From the NCBI RefSeq assembly GCF_000152965.1, contig NZ_CH902583.1, positions 1,260,017-1,324,016 of the forward strand: a stretch of 64,000 bases of DNA. The letters run 5' to 3'. Position 1 is the first letter of the stretch. Every line of letters begins with the position of its first letter. The position numbers and the translations under genes are program-made. Below, piece after piece: positions 9,208 through 17,853 of the stretch. Source of the DNA: Roseobacter sp. MED193. GTDB lineage: Bacteria > Pseudomonadota > Alphaproteobacteria > Rhodobacterales > Rhodobacteraceae. The notes beneath the pieces were generated by a model. It ran no database searches and was not told the origin of the DNA. It was given only the letters and a program-made list of their open reading frames with translations.

Positions 9208-9735
9208 TCAGTTTTCCTGCGGGCGCGGAGGACAGGTTTCCCCGACAACGGTGCCGTCGTAGGCTTTTTCACCGCAGGCGTTCAGCTCATGCCAAACAAA
9301 TCCCAGCCCCTGGTCAGTCACTGCAACGATGCGGTCGACCCCATAAGAGATATTCTTGACTGAGATAAAGGCCGTCGCGGTTCCCGCCTTTAAGGACTCG
9401 CCGATGGCCTCGGCATCGAAACAGTCAAACCAACCCGGGGCGTTGCGCGGGTTTTTTTGGTCTGACACCTGAAACAGTTGAGCCAATGCCTCTGGTTTCA
9501 GCGATGTGGTGAAACAAGCACGATACCGAATAGGGGAACTGCCCGCATCAATCGCTTGAAAGTCCCCATAGGCAATCGGTTTGGGCGTCTGCGCTCCAAG
9601 AGGCAGCAAAACCACGTCCTCTCCCGGTTGCAGGGCCACTTCATCATAGTAGCCATAGACCTGTAGGTAATACATGGCACCGCCCGCCGCGAGGCCAGAA
9701 ACCACCAGTACAATTGCAAGAAACTTACCCAACAT
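9208..9735 (-). CDS. DUF6446 family membrane-anchored protein
   Basis: Function unknown. The protein is recognisable as the small conserved Rhodobacteraceae protein encoded between glyQ and glyS. It has one N-terminal membrane anchor (MLGKFLAIVLVVSGLAAGG), then about 150 periplasmic residues with five cysteines, including RACFTT, WFDCFDAEAIG, LNACGEKAYDG and a final CPPRP. The start at 9735 follows AGAGGG and removes 13 residues of a longer frame beginning at 9774. Conserved linkage with glyQS suggests co-transcription, but nothing in the sequence links it to translation. Confidence 0.75.
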   Translation of the reverse strand: MLGKFLAIVLVVSGLAAGGAMYYLQVYGYYDEVALQPGEDVVLLPLGAQTPKPIAYGDFQAIDAGSSPIRYRACFTTSLKPEALAQLFQVSDQKNPRNAPGWFDCFDAEAIGESLKAGTATAFISVKNISYGVDRIVAVTDQGLGFVWHELNACGEKAYDGTVVGETCPPRPQEN

Positions 9736-9831
9736 TGGCAATAGCCCTCTTTTTCTAGCCAGCCCGATATCCAACGCCCCGTTTCGGGCAAACCGCTGAA
9801 TTGGTAGGTCGTTACGCTTAAAAACAGCAGT

Positions 9832-10821
9832 TTAGCCGACAGAACCGCCGGCACTGGTTTGTACAAAGGCGTCTGCACATTGTTTGGCCAGATTGCGCAC
9901 GCGGCCGATATAGGCCTGGCGTTCTGTCACCGAGATCACCCCGCGCGCGTCCAGCAGATTGAAGATATGGCTGGCCTTGATACATTGATCATAGGCGGGA
10001 TGCGCCATGATGATACGCTTGCCGGTCTTGGGGTCGTCGTGCTCTTGCGCCAGAATAGTGGCACATTCGGCCTCGGCCTCCTCAAAGTGGCGCAGCAAAA
10101 CATCCGTGTTGGCCACATCAAAGTTCCAACGGGCATATTCTTCTTCGGTCTGTTTGAAGACATCGCCATAGGTCAGCGGGATGGGCGCATTCGGGTCATT
10201 AAAGGGCATGTCCATCACGTGATCGACCCCTAGCACATACATGGCCAGACGCTCCAGACCATAGGTCAGCTCACCCGAGACCGGGTGACAGTCATGGCCA
10301 CCAACCTGCTGGAAATAGGTGAACTGGCTGACTTCCATACCGTCACACCAGACTTCCCAGCCCAGCCCCCAAGCGCCCAGTGTCGGGCTTTCCCAGTCGT
10401 CCTCAACAAAACGGATATCATGCAGAGCCATGTCTACACCGATAGCCTCAAGACTACCGAGGTAGAGCTCTTGAAGATTGGGCGGGCTGGGTTTGATCAG
10501 CGCCTGGAACTGGTAATAGTGCTGCAACCGGTTGGGGTTTTCGCCGTAACGCCCATCAGTCGGGCGGCGCGAGGGCTGCACATAGGCCGCCGCCCAGGGC
10601 TTGCTGCCAAGCGAGCGTAGCGTGGTCGCTGGGTGGAAAGTGCCGGCCCCAACCTCCATATCATAGGGCTGCATGATGGCGCAGCCCTTGGAGGCCCAAT
10701 AACTTTGCAGTCGCAAAATGATCTCTTGGAAAGAGCGCGGAGTGGATCTGGTCTCACCAGCTGTCATCGCGGGTGTCTGCCCCACGGTCTGACCGTCGGT
10801 CTTAGTGGCGGTTTCGGTCAT
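9832..10821 (-). CDS. glyQ: Glycine--tRNA ligase alpha subunit
   Basis: Class II catalytic subunit that activates glycine with ATP and charges tRNA(Gly) together with GlyS. Clear family blocks: [72 protein letters not shown] and [10 protein letters not shown]. The 329-residue form starts at the ATG at 10821 behind GAGGGA; a longer frame from 10887 lacks such support. Compared with the usual length near 300 residues, it has a polar N-terminal leader of about 25 residues (ETATKTDGQ) before the fold. First gene of a minus-strand run that continues with DUF6446, gltS and glyS. Confidence 0.97.
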   Translation of the reverse strand: MTETATKTDGQTVGQTPAMTAGETRSTPRSFQEIILRLQSYWASKGCAIMQPYDMEVGAGTFHPATTLRSLGSKPWAAAYVQPSRRPTDGRYGENPNRLQHYYQFQALIKPSPPNLQELYLGSLEAIGVDMALHDIRFVEDDWESPTLGAWGLGWEVWCDGMEVSQFTYFQQVGGHDCHPVSGELTYGLERLAMYVLGVDHVMDMPFNDPNAPIPLTYGDVFKQTEEEYARWNFDVANTDVLLRHFEEAEAECATILAQEHDDPKTGKRIIMAHPAYDQCIKASHIFNLLDARGVISVTERQAYIGRVRNLAKQCADAFVQTSAGGSVG

Positions 10822-11116
10822 GTCCAAATCCCTCGTATAAGCAGCAAATGCGGGTTTCTTCCTATGCAAGCCCCCCGGCAGGGTCAACGGCTAGAAGCGC
10901 AGAACCAGGGTCAGTTCTTTGGCAATAAGGGTCAAGCGGCCCGCTTGGCGGAAGAATGGGCGTCTCAACATGACATTTTGCCGTGGCATTAAGGTCATAA
11001 TCACCAGATTGCTGCATCAAGTGGGGAATTCCCCCCTGCAAGGGGCGTTTCCTTTGCTGCCGTAAAATGCTTATCTGCGCGGCAATAATTTGGTCTACCG
11101 GGATAGGGTCCTGATA

Positions 11117-12922
11117 ATGAAAAAATTGATTGCCGCATTGGTCCTGTCGCTCAATGCGCTTACCATTCTCCTCATTGCACCGGCGCAGGCGCAGCAAAAT
11201 CCACAGGATACGGTCTGGATTCAGGTGGCGGCGCGTCCCACCCTCGCTTCCGCCAATCAAGAGGCACAGGTTTTTGCGGCCAAGATCCCGGATGTTGCCG
11301 GTTTTTCCCTTGGCGGTGGCTGGTACGGCGTCCTGATCGGTCCCTATACCCGCGAAGATGCGAATCGGGTGTTGCAAGTCTATCGCTCTGAAGGGCAAAT
11401 CCCGCGCGACAGCTTTATCGCCCTTCCCAATAACCTGCGCAATCAGTTCTACCCCTTGGGTGACGACGCAGCACAGGCAACTCAGCCGGCACAGGCCCCA
11501 CAGGCTACAGTCCCCGCTGCGACGGAAACCGCCGAAGCTGCTGTTGAAACAGTGACGGCAGAACCTGTGGTGATTGTGCCCCCCACCCCGACCCTGCCCG
11601 ATGAAAGCCCCGCCGAGGCCCGGCGCAGTGAGCGGGCTTTGAGCCGTGATGAACGCAAAGACCTGCAAATCGCCCTCAAGGCCGCCGGGTTCTATGCTTC
11701 AGCCATTGATGGCGCCTTTGGCCGCGGCACCCGTCGCTCCATGTCAGACTGGCAAGCCGCCAAGGGTTTTGACATCACCGGCGTTCTGACCACAGCCCAG
11801 CGTCAGGTCCTGTTGGATGACTATAACGCGCCGCTGATTTCGGTCGGCATGCGCCGGATCACCGATCAACAGGCTGGTATTTCGCTGGAAATCCCCGCTG
11901 GCGAGGTGGCTTTTAATAGATATGAGCCTCCCTTTGCCCATTACGACAGCACCGGCGATCTGGGTGTCCGGGTGTTGTTGATCAGTCAGCGCGGCGACAA
12001 GAGCACGCTCTATGGCCTTTATGACATCATGCAGACCCTGGAGATTGTGCCGTTGGAAGGCCCGCGTGAGCGCGCCGATACCAGCTTCACCCTGGAGGGC
12101 CGCAACAGCCGATTTGTTTCCTTTACTCAGGCCAGCGTCAAAAACGGTGAGATCAAAGGCTTCACCCTGCTTTGGCCCGCCGGAGACGAGGCCCGTCGCA
12201 CCCGCGTTCTAGGCGCCATGCAGGCCAGCTTTGAGCGCACTGATGGAGTCCTTGATGATGCTGCTGGTGCCGATATTCAGCAGGATATTGATCTGCTATC
12301 TGGATTGGAAATTCGCAAGCCCAGGATGTCCCGGTCAGGCTTTTTTGTCAGCGCGGATGGCGTCGTTGTGACAACCGCAGATGTTGTGCAAGGCTGCACC
12401 AGGGTCACACTGGACCACGGCTACCCAGCTGAGGTTCTGACCAATGACAGCCAGTCCGGTATGGCGCTGCTGCGTCCAACCCAGTCTCTGGCTCCGATGG
12501 CCGTGGCTGCGTTGAGCCCGCAAAGCCCGCGCCTGCAATCTGAGGTCGCCGTTTCCGGCTTTTCTTATGAAGGTGTCCTTGGGGCCCCTAGCCTCACCTG
12601 GGGCAAGCTGGCTGATGTCAAAAGCCTAGAGGGCGACACCCGTGTTGCGCGTCTAGCACTTACGGCGCAACCCGGCGATGCGGGCGGGCCAGTGGTCGAT
12701 ACGTCAGGTGCGGTGCTTGGTATGTTGCTGCCCCAGTCGGCACAGGGGCGCCAGCTTCCAGCTGATGTAAGTTTTGCAGTCAATGCCGAGACCATTCGCA
12801 ACGCCATGGATGCTGCCGGACTGGCTGTTCAGTCGTCCCTGCCTACAGGCGGGGCACTGCCAAACCAGGCCCTGGTAATCCAGGCAACTGGCATGACCGT
12901 TCTGGTCAGCTGCTGGGAATAA
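11117..12922 (+). CDS. Periplasmic trypsin-fold protein lacking the catalytic triad, with peptidoglycan-binding domain
   Basis: 601 residues. A signal peptide (MKKLIAALVLSLNALTILL, ending APAQA) is followed by a SPOR-like segment (about 31-105: WIQVAARP, GWYGVLIGPYTREDA). Next come a Pro/Ala linker, a peptidoglycan-binding-1 domain (about 175-237: IALKAAGFYASAIDGAFG, GRGTRRSMSDWQ) and a C-terminal HtrA-like beta-barrel fold (about 395-585). Where active HtrA proteases read NAHVV, SDLALL and GNSGGP, this protein reads TADVV (Asp422), SGMALL (Gly448) and GDAGGP (Ala522), so His, Asp and Ser are all replaced. It is probably a cell-wall-associated binding or scaffold protein rather than a protease. 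The start at 11117 is set by the signal peptide and AGGGTCC. It is divergent from glyQ and followed by a strong terminator. Confidence 0.8.
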   Translation: MKKLIAALVLSLNALTILLIAPAQAQQNPQDTVWIQVAARPTLASANQEAQVFAAKIPDVAGFSLGGGWYGVLIGPYTREDANRVLQVYRSEGQIPRDSFIALPNNLRNQFYPLGDDAAQATQPAQAPQATVPAATETAEAAVETVTAEPVVIVPPTPTLPDESPAEARRSERALSRDERKDLQIALKAAGFYASAIDGAFGRGTRRSMSDWQAAKGFDITGVLTTAQRQVLLDDYNAPLISVGMRRITDQQAGISLEIPAGEVAFNRYEPPFAHYDSTGDLGVRVLLISQRGDKSTLYGLYDIMQTLEIVPLEGPRERADTSFTLEGRNSRFVSFTQASVKNGEIKGFTLLWPAGDEARRTRVLGAMQASFERTDGVLDDAAGADIQQDIDLLSGLEIRKPRMSRSGFFVSADGVVVTTADVVQGCTRVTLDHGYPAEVLTNDSQSGMALLRPTQSLAPMAVAALSPQSPRLQSEVAVSGFSYEGVLGAPSLTWGKLADVKSLEGDTRVARLALTAQPGDAGGPVVDTSGAVLGMLLPQSAQGRQLPADVSFAVNAETIRNAMDAAGLAVQSSLPTGGALPNQALVIQATGMTVLVSCWE

Positions 12923-12987
12923 GCGCGCAGGCCTTGGGCCCAGGAAAACTGCTGGCTGGCAGCCACGGGCGAGAAGGCCCACAAACG

Positions 12988-13025
12988 AAAAAGACGCTGG
13001 CGGTAAGATCCGCCAGCGTCTTTTT
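12988..13025. terminator. Bidirectional terminator between convergent genes
   Basis: A perfect 11-bp stem GACGCTGGCGG/CCGCCAGCGTC, loop TAAGAT, is flanked by A5 on the left and T5 on the right, so it works as a rho-independent terminator in both directions. It serves the triad-less trypsin-fold gene (plus) and the SDR gene (minus). Confidence 0.93.
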
Positions 13026-13051
13026 CGTGCAGCCCCGAAGGACCAAGCCCC

Positions 13052-13693
13052 TCAATAGGCGTGGATGCGGCCATCCCAAGTGTGAAAGCAACCGGTGGTC
13101 TCGATCGTCAGCGCATCAAACTCCCGGATCAAACCGCTGGCGGATTCGTCCACGCTGATGTCACCCTCATCGCCCCCCATTTCGGTCCGCACCCAACCGG
13201 GGTGATAGATGCCAACAGCAATACCTTCAGGCCGCAAGTCGGTAGAGAGATTGCGACCGAGATTTAGCACAGCGGCTTTTGACGCCCGATAGGCATAGCT
13301 GCCTCCGGGCGCACGTGCATGACTGGCCATTTGCGATGAGATGATGGCGATCTTCGGCGTGGAGCCTAAACGCACATTGGGGAGCAGTGCCTGGATGGTG
13401 AGAAAGACACCGGTCACATTTGCAGCGAGGCTCTGGCTCCAGATCTCGGCTGTGTATTCCTCAAGAGGCAAACCTTTATCAAGGTAAACACCCGCATTGC
13501 AGACCAGCAGGTCAATGGGTCGATCCCCCAGCTGGGCGGCAAACTGCGCCTGTTGCGCCGGGTCTGTCACATCCAGCGCCACATCACAGGACCCATCACG
13601 TGCGGTTCCTGAGACCTCATGGCCCTCTGCCGTCAATTGGGTGGCCATTTCGCGCCCAATCCCACGGTTAGCGCCGGTAATCACAACATGCAT
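13052..13693 (-). CDS. SDR family oxidoreductase
   Basis: Short-chain dehydrogenase/reductase, NAD(P)-dependent, cytoplasmic, substrate unknown. Rossmann motif TGANRGIGRE sits at the N-terminus, LLVCNAG in the middle, and the active-site pair as IISSQMAS followed by YAYRASKAA (Tyr/Lys of YxxxK). The HPGWVRTEMGG loop is typical of the small SDRs related to C-factor and sniffer-type proteins. At 213 residues it is short for a classical SDR. Single gene between two terminated units. Confidence 0.9.
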   Translation of the reverse strand: MHVVITGANRGIGREMATQLTAEGHEVSGTARDGSCDVALDVTDPAQQAQFAAQLGDRPIDLLVCNAGVYLDKGLPLEEYTAEIWSQSLAANVTGVFLTIQALLPNVRLGSTPKIAIISSQMASHARAPGGSYAYRASKAAVLNLGRNLSTDLRPEGIAVGIYHPGWVRTEMGGDEGDISVDESASGLIREFDALTIETTGCFHTWDGRIHAY

Positions 13694-13769
13694 CAGACTT
13701 TGCCCCTTACTAGGTCGGAAAACTTACAACTGTCTGCTTGCTTTGTAGCGAACCAATCCGTTCAGGTCT

Positions 13770-14318
13770 CTAGTTCGTTTTCCGGCCCCGCCCAAATGGC
13801 AAGGGCAATACTGGGATCCCGTCTTCAATCAAGGCCTTGGCCTCTTCCGGTTTGGCTTCCCCGTAGATTGCGCGTTCTGGGGTATCCCCCAGATGCATAG
13901 CGCGAGCCTCATCGGCAAAATCCTTACCAACGTAGTCAGAGTTGGCTTCCACCTGACGACGTAATTCTCCCAGGGCTTTTGCCATCTCTGCGGCCTGCCC
14001 GCTCTGAGGCCCACTCAACGCCCCCGGACCAGCGCCAGGGGCCTCAGCGGCGACCGCAGGAACAGAGCCATCAGTCGGGGCTGCAGGAGACGGCACGCCT
14101 TGTGGTTCTGGTGTTTTGCTCTCAGGCTCACCAATACCGGACACCGCTTTGCGCCCAGTCCGCACCCGTGGCGCCATGATGGCTTTTTCCACCTCGGTGC
14201 TGCCACAATAGGCACAGGCCACCATGCCCGCCGCCGACAATTTGTCAAAAGCAGAAGCGGATTGGAACCAGCTATCAAAGCTATGGCCCTGGGCGCATTT
14301 TAGGCTGTAGTTTATCAT
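13770..14318 (-). CDS. DUF1178 family protein
   Basis: Function unknown. 182 residues. The N-terminus MINYSLKCAQGHSFDSWF with a later CAYCG gives three cysteines arranged like a zinc site (C8, C35, C38), the family's characteristic feature. A low-complexity Pro/Ala/Gly linker (about residues 60-105) separates this from a conserved C-terminal helical part (MAKALGELRRQVEAN, then YVGKDFADEARAMHLGD and AIYGEA). The family is widespread in alphaproteobacteria and is often found near SDR or carbon-nitrogen hydrolase genes; here the SDR gene is its downstream neighbour. Confidence 0.85.
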   Translation of the reverse strand: MINYSLKCAQGHSFDSWFQSASAFDKLSAAGMVACAYCGSTEVEKAIMAPRVRTGRKAVSGIGEPESKTPEPQGVPSPAAPTDGSVPAVAAEAPGAGPGALSGPQSGQAAEMAKALGELRRQVEANSDYVGKDFADEARAMHLGDTPERAIYGEAKPEEAKALIEDGIPVLPLPFGRGRKTN

Positions 14319-14456
14319 TCTCTTACTCGTAGCAGGCTTTGCTGATTAACGGGGCAACAAATACAAGATCAAGGGGTGAATTTCTCTCTCCGCCCTGAAA
14401 GGTTCCCTCCTGGAGCCACAGGCTGCCGCTGCCAGGGAAGAGCCACAAGGCCAAAC

Positions 14457-15230
14457 CTAGAGGCTAGGCTGCAGCGGAAGGCGCGCGACAAATTCCGCCA
14501 GCAGCTCTGCTTCTGATTTGTCCGCGTCTATCGCCAGACGGCGAAGGCCAAAATGCACCAGAGCAACCTCATGGTAGTAACCCGAATAGACGTAGTTCAC
14601 CGTTGCCCCAGCCGCCGCTCCTAGGATGGGGACGGACTGCGCCGCCAGCTTGTGCCCCATCGCTGTGGCCAGGCGGGGGGCTACGGTGGTGATGATCTGA
14701 TTCAGCGCCTGGCCCGACAGGCTAAACCGCAAAGAAACAAACGCAGTGTCGCTGCCATCATCCCGCGCCAATGGGCCGGCAGAGGCAAAGACACGCAGAC
14801 AATCGAACATCACGCTCTCGGTATTGGGATCAAACCCTTCGGCCGACGCCGCATCCTGTATCGTGCGCAGCAAAAACGCAGTGGTAGCGGGCAATTCAAC
14901 CAAGGCTCCCGGCAATCCGCCCGCGCCCCCAGCCGCCCCCATCGCGGTGCTGACCAGACGATTCATCCGGGGTGACTGTCCTGGCACCAGCCGTCGTGAG
15001 TGGCGGGCCGCCTGCATCGCCAGATGCAGCGCCTGTTCGGTCGCCTGGCTGAGCTGCCCACGCGGCCCTGAAGGGAGTTGCGCCAGCAAGTTCTCCACCT
15101 GCCCGCCAATTAGGTTGAGCAGATTCACTCCCAAACCGCTCGCCGCCTGATAGCGCCGCGCCAACGCATCCAGCTCTGCATCGATCTCAACCGATGACAG
15201 GCTGCGCCGTTCTTGCAGAATTTCAATCAT
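14457..15230 (-). CDS. EcsC family protein
   Basis: 257 residues matching the EcsC domain by its pattern: a hydrophobic Gly/Ala-rich centre (MGAAGGAGGLPGALVELPAT followed by TAFLLRTIQDAA), the phrase PNTESVMFDCLRVFA, and the late segment PILGAAAGATVNYVY ending in a conserved aromatic run (YSGYYHEVALVHFGLRRLA). EcsC proteins are probably membrane-associated; the Bacillus founder is linked to the EcsAB ABC transporter, but bacterial homologues like this have no assigned function and no such transporter is nearby. The start at 15230 lies behind a GGAGGCGAAGGGG stretch. Confidence 0.82.
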   Translation of the reverse strand: MIEILQERRSLSSVEIDAELDALARRYQAASGLGVNLLNLIGGQVENLLAQLPSGPRGQLSQATEQALHLAMQAARHSRRLVPGQSPRMNRLVSTAMGAAGGAGGLPGALVELPATTAFLLRTIQDAASAEGFDPNTESVMFDCLRVFASAGPLARDDGSDTAFVSLRFSLSGQALNQIITTVAPRLATAMGHKLAAQSVPILGAAAGATVNYVYSGYYHEVALVHFGLRRLAIDADKSEAELLAEFVARLPLQPSL

Positions 15231-15278
15231 GCCCCTTCGCCTCCCTCTGACAAAAAGATGGCCATGATCGCAGCAGTT

Positions 15279-15833
15279 TCAAGGTTTACCTACATCCAGA
15301 TCAGCCCCTTGCCATCGGGTGACCCGCCCCTCGACTCCCGCCCAGGCACCACGATCCGAGGCCAGTCCCAGAACGCGCTCCGGGTTGGTCGGGGGCGGCA
15401 TCTCCACCTTCTCCAGCCGTTCAAAGCCAAAGCGGCGATAGTAAGGCGCATCCCCAACCAACATGACCCGGTGCCAGCCCTGCTCCGCCGCCTTGGCCAG
15501 ACTGTCACGGATTAGCGAGCCCCCCAACCCCTCACCTTGGTGGGTGGGATGAACCGCTACCGGCCCCAACAACAAGGCCGTCACCCGAAGCGAGTCTTTA
15601 CTGCCCCCCCCGGCAGCCCCCTCAGGGCTCACAATATGAACTGGCCAAAATCGAATAGCACCGGCCAGTATGCCCAGCTCGTCTCGGGCCACCTGGCTCA
15701 AACCAGGAACCGGCGGCACATCATCGCGCAAACGGTATGACGACAGGGCCTCACGCCCCGGCGCAAAACACAAATCATAAAGCGCTTCCACCTCCCAGCG
15801 ATCGCCGGGCTGTTCTGCCATAAGTTCGATCAC
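15279..15833 (-). CDS. GNAT family N-acetyltransferase
   Basis: Predicted acetyl-CoA-dependent N-acetyltransferase of the YhbS-like group, target unknown. The acetyl-CoA loop is HPTHQGEGLGGSLIRDSL (a Q/RxxGxG/A type motif), preceded by the beta4 strand LLLGPVAV and followed by VMLVGDAPYYRRFGFERL, typical of the family's C-terminal strand pair. The GTG at 15833 is favoured because GGAGG lies 9 bases upstream; the ATG at 15821 is an alternative. 184 residues. Confidence 0.85.
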   Translation of the reverse strand: MIELMAEQPGDRWEVEALYDLCFAPGREALSSYRLRDDVPPVPGLSQVARDELGILAGAIRFWPVHIVSPEGAAGGGSKDSLRVTALLLGPVAVHPTHQGEGLGGSLIRDSLAKAAEQGWHRVMLVGDAPYYRRFGFERLEKVEMPPPTNPERVLGLASDRGAWAGVEGRVTRWQGADLDVGKP

Positions 15834-15925
15834 GCCTTGCGACCTCCGTCCCTGCCCTCACCTCAAGGGGCTGGAAATCGCCCTAACACGCGCGTAAGCC
15901 TGGGGCAAACAATTGGAGATGCCAT

Positions 15926-16531
15926 ATGTTCTATCGCCCAGAGGACGGCCATGGGTTGCCGCACAACCCCTTTAACGCCCTAATTACCCCACGCCCCATC
16001 GGTTGGATTTCCTCCCGCGCAGCGGATGGCAACAACAATCTGGCGCCCTATTCCTTTTTTAATGGCGTGGCCTATACGCCACCCCAGGTGATGTTTGCCT
16101 CCACCGGCACCAAGGACGACCAGCCAGGCACCAAGGACAGCCTTGCAAATATCGAAGAAACCGGCGTCTTCTGCGTCAATATCGTCGCCTTTGAAATGCG
16201 GGATGCAATGAATACCAGCTCTGAAATGTTACCCAAAGAAGTGGATGAGTTCTCCCATGCCGGTCTCACGCCAGTGGAATGTGACACAATCAACTGTGCC
16301 CGCATTGAGGGCGCGCCTGCCGCGCTGGAATGCAAGCTGACCCAGATCGTCACTTTACCCGGTGCCGCAAACCGCGTTGCATTTGGAGAGGTCACCGGTA
16401 TTCACCTGCGCGATGACTGCCTGCGGGATGGAATCTTTGATGTGACCCGTTTTCAACCGCTCGCCCGTATGGGCTATCGCGATTACACGGTGGTCCGCGA
16501 GACCTTCTCGCTGGCGCGCCCAGACGATTGA
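15926..16531 (+). CDS. Flavin reductase family protein
   Basis: 201-residue FMN-binding split-barrel protein of the flavin reductase/DIM6-NTAB family. Motifs: ITPRPIGWISSRAADGNNNL, then LAPYSFFNGVAYTPPQVMFA, then DSLANIEETGVFCVNIV, all near the N-terminal half as in the family. It probably reduces FMN or FAD with NAD(P)H, or binds flavin for a partner oxygenase; no partner is adjacent. Good ribosome-binding site (GGAG) 7 bases before the ATG. The acetyltransferase gene follows after 9 bases, so the two are likely co-transcribed. Confidence 0.88.
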   Translation: MFYRPEDGHGLPHNPFNALITPRPIGWISSRAADGNNNLAPYSFFNGVAYTPPQVMFASTGTKDDQPGTKDSLANIEETGVFCVNIVAFEMRDAMNTSSEMLPKEVDEFSHAGLTPVECDTINCARIEGAPAALECKLTQIVTLPGAANRVAFGEVTGIHLRDDCLRDGIFDVTRFQPLARMGYRDYTVVRETFSLARPDD

Positions 16532-16540
16532 GCCCCGCTG

Positions 16541-17182
16541 ATGCCCCTGCCAAACCCGAGTTTACGCAATCCAATTGTGCTCCCCGATGGTCAGGCCCAT
16601 GCAGGCACCGTGATGCTGTCACAAGCCCTTGATCACCCCAACTTCCAGGTTGGCGCCTTCACCTATGCGTCTGATTTTGAGCCCCCCTCAGATTGGGCAG
16701 CGCATCTGGCCCCCTATCTCTTTGCTGGCGCCCGCGAGCGCCTGGTGATTGGACGGTTCTGCCAGATCGCCCATGGGGTGCGTTTTATCACCGCCTCCGC
16801 CAACCATGCCCAAGATGGGATCAGCTGCTATCCCTTTCCGGTATTTGATCCCGCCCAGATGGCAGGTTTCCAGCCAGACACCCGCGATACCGTGATCGGA
16901 CATGATGTCTGGATCGGCTATGGCGCCCTGATCCTGCCCGGTGCCCGCATTGGAGATGGGGCCATTATCGGCGCAGGAGCCGTCGTCCGTGGCAGCGTGC
17001 CTCCCTATGCAATCGTCACCGGAAACCCGGCAAGCGTGACGCGGTATCGCTTTCCCAAACCTCAGATCGCCCGCCTGCTGTCCTTGAAATGGTGGCACTG
17101 GCCGCAGGAGCTTCTGGCCCGCGCCGAACCGGCACTTCTGACCGGGGATCTCGACATGCTGGAAAGCCTCGCCCCTGATTAA
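16541..17182 (+). CDS. CatB-type hexapeptide-repeat O-acetyltransferase
   Basis: 213-residue left-handed beta-helix acyltransferase of the xenobiotic (chloramphenicol/streptogramin-like) acetyltransferase group. The core shows RLVIGRFCQIAHGVRFI, the catalytic-His region ASANHAQDG, DTVIGHDVWIGYGALILPG hexapeptides, AIIGAGAVVRGSVPPYAIVT and the closing GNPASVTRYRF. Chromosomal members of this group in environmental bacteria are usually not resistance determinants; the natural substrate here is unknown. It lies directly behind the flavin reductase gene. Confidence 0.85.
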   Translation: MPLPNPSLRNPIVLPDGQAHAGTVMLSQALDHPNFQVGAFTYASDFEPPSDWAAHLAPYLFAGARERLVIGRFCQIAHGVRFITASANHAQDGISCYPFPVFDPAQMAGFQPDTRDTVIGHDVWIGYGALILPGARIGDGAIIGAGAVVRGSVPPYAIVTGNPASVTRYRFPKPQIARLLSLKWWHWPQELLARAEPALLTGDLDMLESLAPD

Positions 17183-17281
17183 CAAAATCAACACGCTCCG
17201 CTGCTTTGACCAGGTGGTCTTATCGCCTACTCCAGTACTCTGGCCTTTCAGAAATTTCATTTACAAAAGGAATTTAGATTT

Positions 17282-17731
17282 ATGATCCGGCTGAACCCTC
17301 ACTCTATCCTGGTAAGCGTTGCTATCGCCATCGGCTTGACCGGCTGTACCACTATAGAACAAGCAGAACCCATAGTTCAGGAAGCATCATTTTCGACCTT
17401 TTATAATGATATAACCGGAGAGCTCTCAGATGGTACAACCGTGAGTGGGAAAAGCTGGCTTACCATAGGTAATACCCGTGGAAATTTCTGCCTCCAGGCC
17501 GGTGACTTGGTATGCTCCGGCAAATACTCCGCAAACATCAGTCGGCGAATTTCGGGTTCATTCTCATGTTCGGACGGCACCACAGGTGAATACATAACCA
17601 AGCGCTTGCCGAAGGGAGATTTCCTCATTCCATTGGATGCCACGGCCACCCTTTCTGATGGGAGAAGCGGGACCGCGACGTTTTCCCCATTCAAACAGGG
17701 TAGTTCATCAACCACGTGCTTTACGCCATAA
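17282..17731 (+). CDS. Hypothetical lipoprotein
   Basis: 149 residues, not recognised. The N-terminus is a lipoprotein signal peptide ending in the lipobox LTGC (Cys at about residue 22), so the product should be anchored to a membrane facing the periplasm. The rest is Gly/Ser/Thr-rich with repeated beta-like SDGT/SDGR turns (GELSDGTTVSG, SGSFSCSDGTTGEY, ATLSDGRSGTATF) and four further cysteines, suggesting a small beta domain. AAGGA lies 9 bases upstream of the ATG. The stop codon lies inside the first unit of an 8-bp tandem repeat. Confidence 0.7.
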   Translation: MIRLNPHSILVSVAIAIGLTGCTTIEQAEPIVQEASFSTFYNDITGELSDGTTVSGKSWLTIGNTRGNFCLQAGDLVCSGKYSANISRRISGSFSCSDGTTGEYITKRLPKGDFLIPLDATATLSDGRSGTATFSPFKQGSSSTTCFTP

Positions 17732-17780
17732 AGCCATAAAGCCATAAAGCCATAAAGCCATAAAGCCATAAAGCCATAAA
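17725..17780. repeat. 8-bp tandem repeat, seven copies
   Basis: Seven perfect head-to-tail copies of GCCATAAA. The first copy contains the lipoprotein stop codon (TAA, 17729-17731), so changes in copy number would not alter that protein. The array sits between the convergent lipoprotein and SulP genes. Confidence 0.97.
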
Positions 17781-17853
17781 AAGCGTTAGAAAACCCTTGA
17801 TCAATGGCCAGAGGGCGGCTCGGGGGCATCAGATGTTGATTGGGTAAACCCCA

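Noticed and set aside
10862..11668. A minus-strand open frame spanning the glyQ promoter and the start of the triad-less trypsin-fold gene
   Set aside because: It overlaps a signal-peptide-bearing gene on the other strand and the glyQ start; no motif.
16541..17182. Reading the CatB-type acetyltransferase as an antibiotic-resistance gene
   Set aside because: Chromosomal hexapeptide acetyltransferases of this type are widespread and mostly of unknown substrate; no mobile context is present.
17725..17780. Tandem repeats considered as a CRISPR array
   Set aside because: Units are 8 bases with no spacers; no cas genes nearby.
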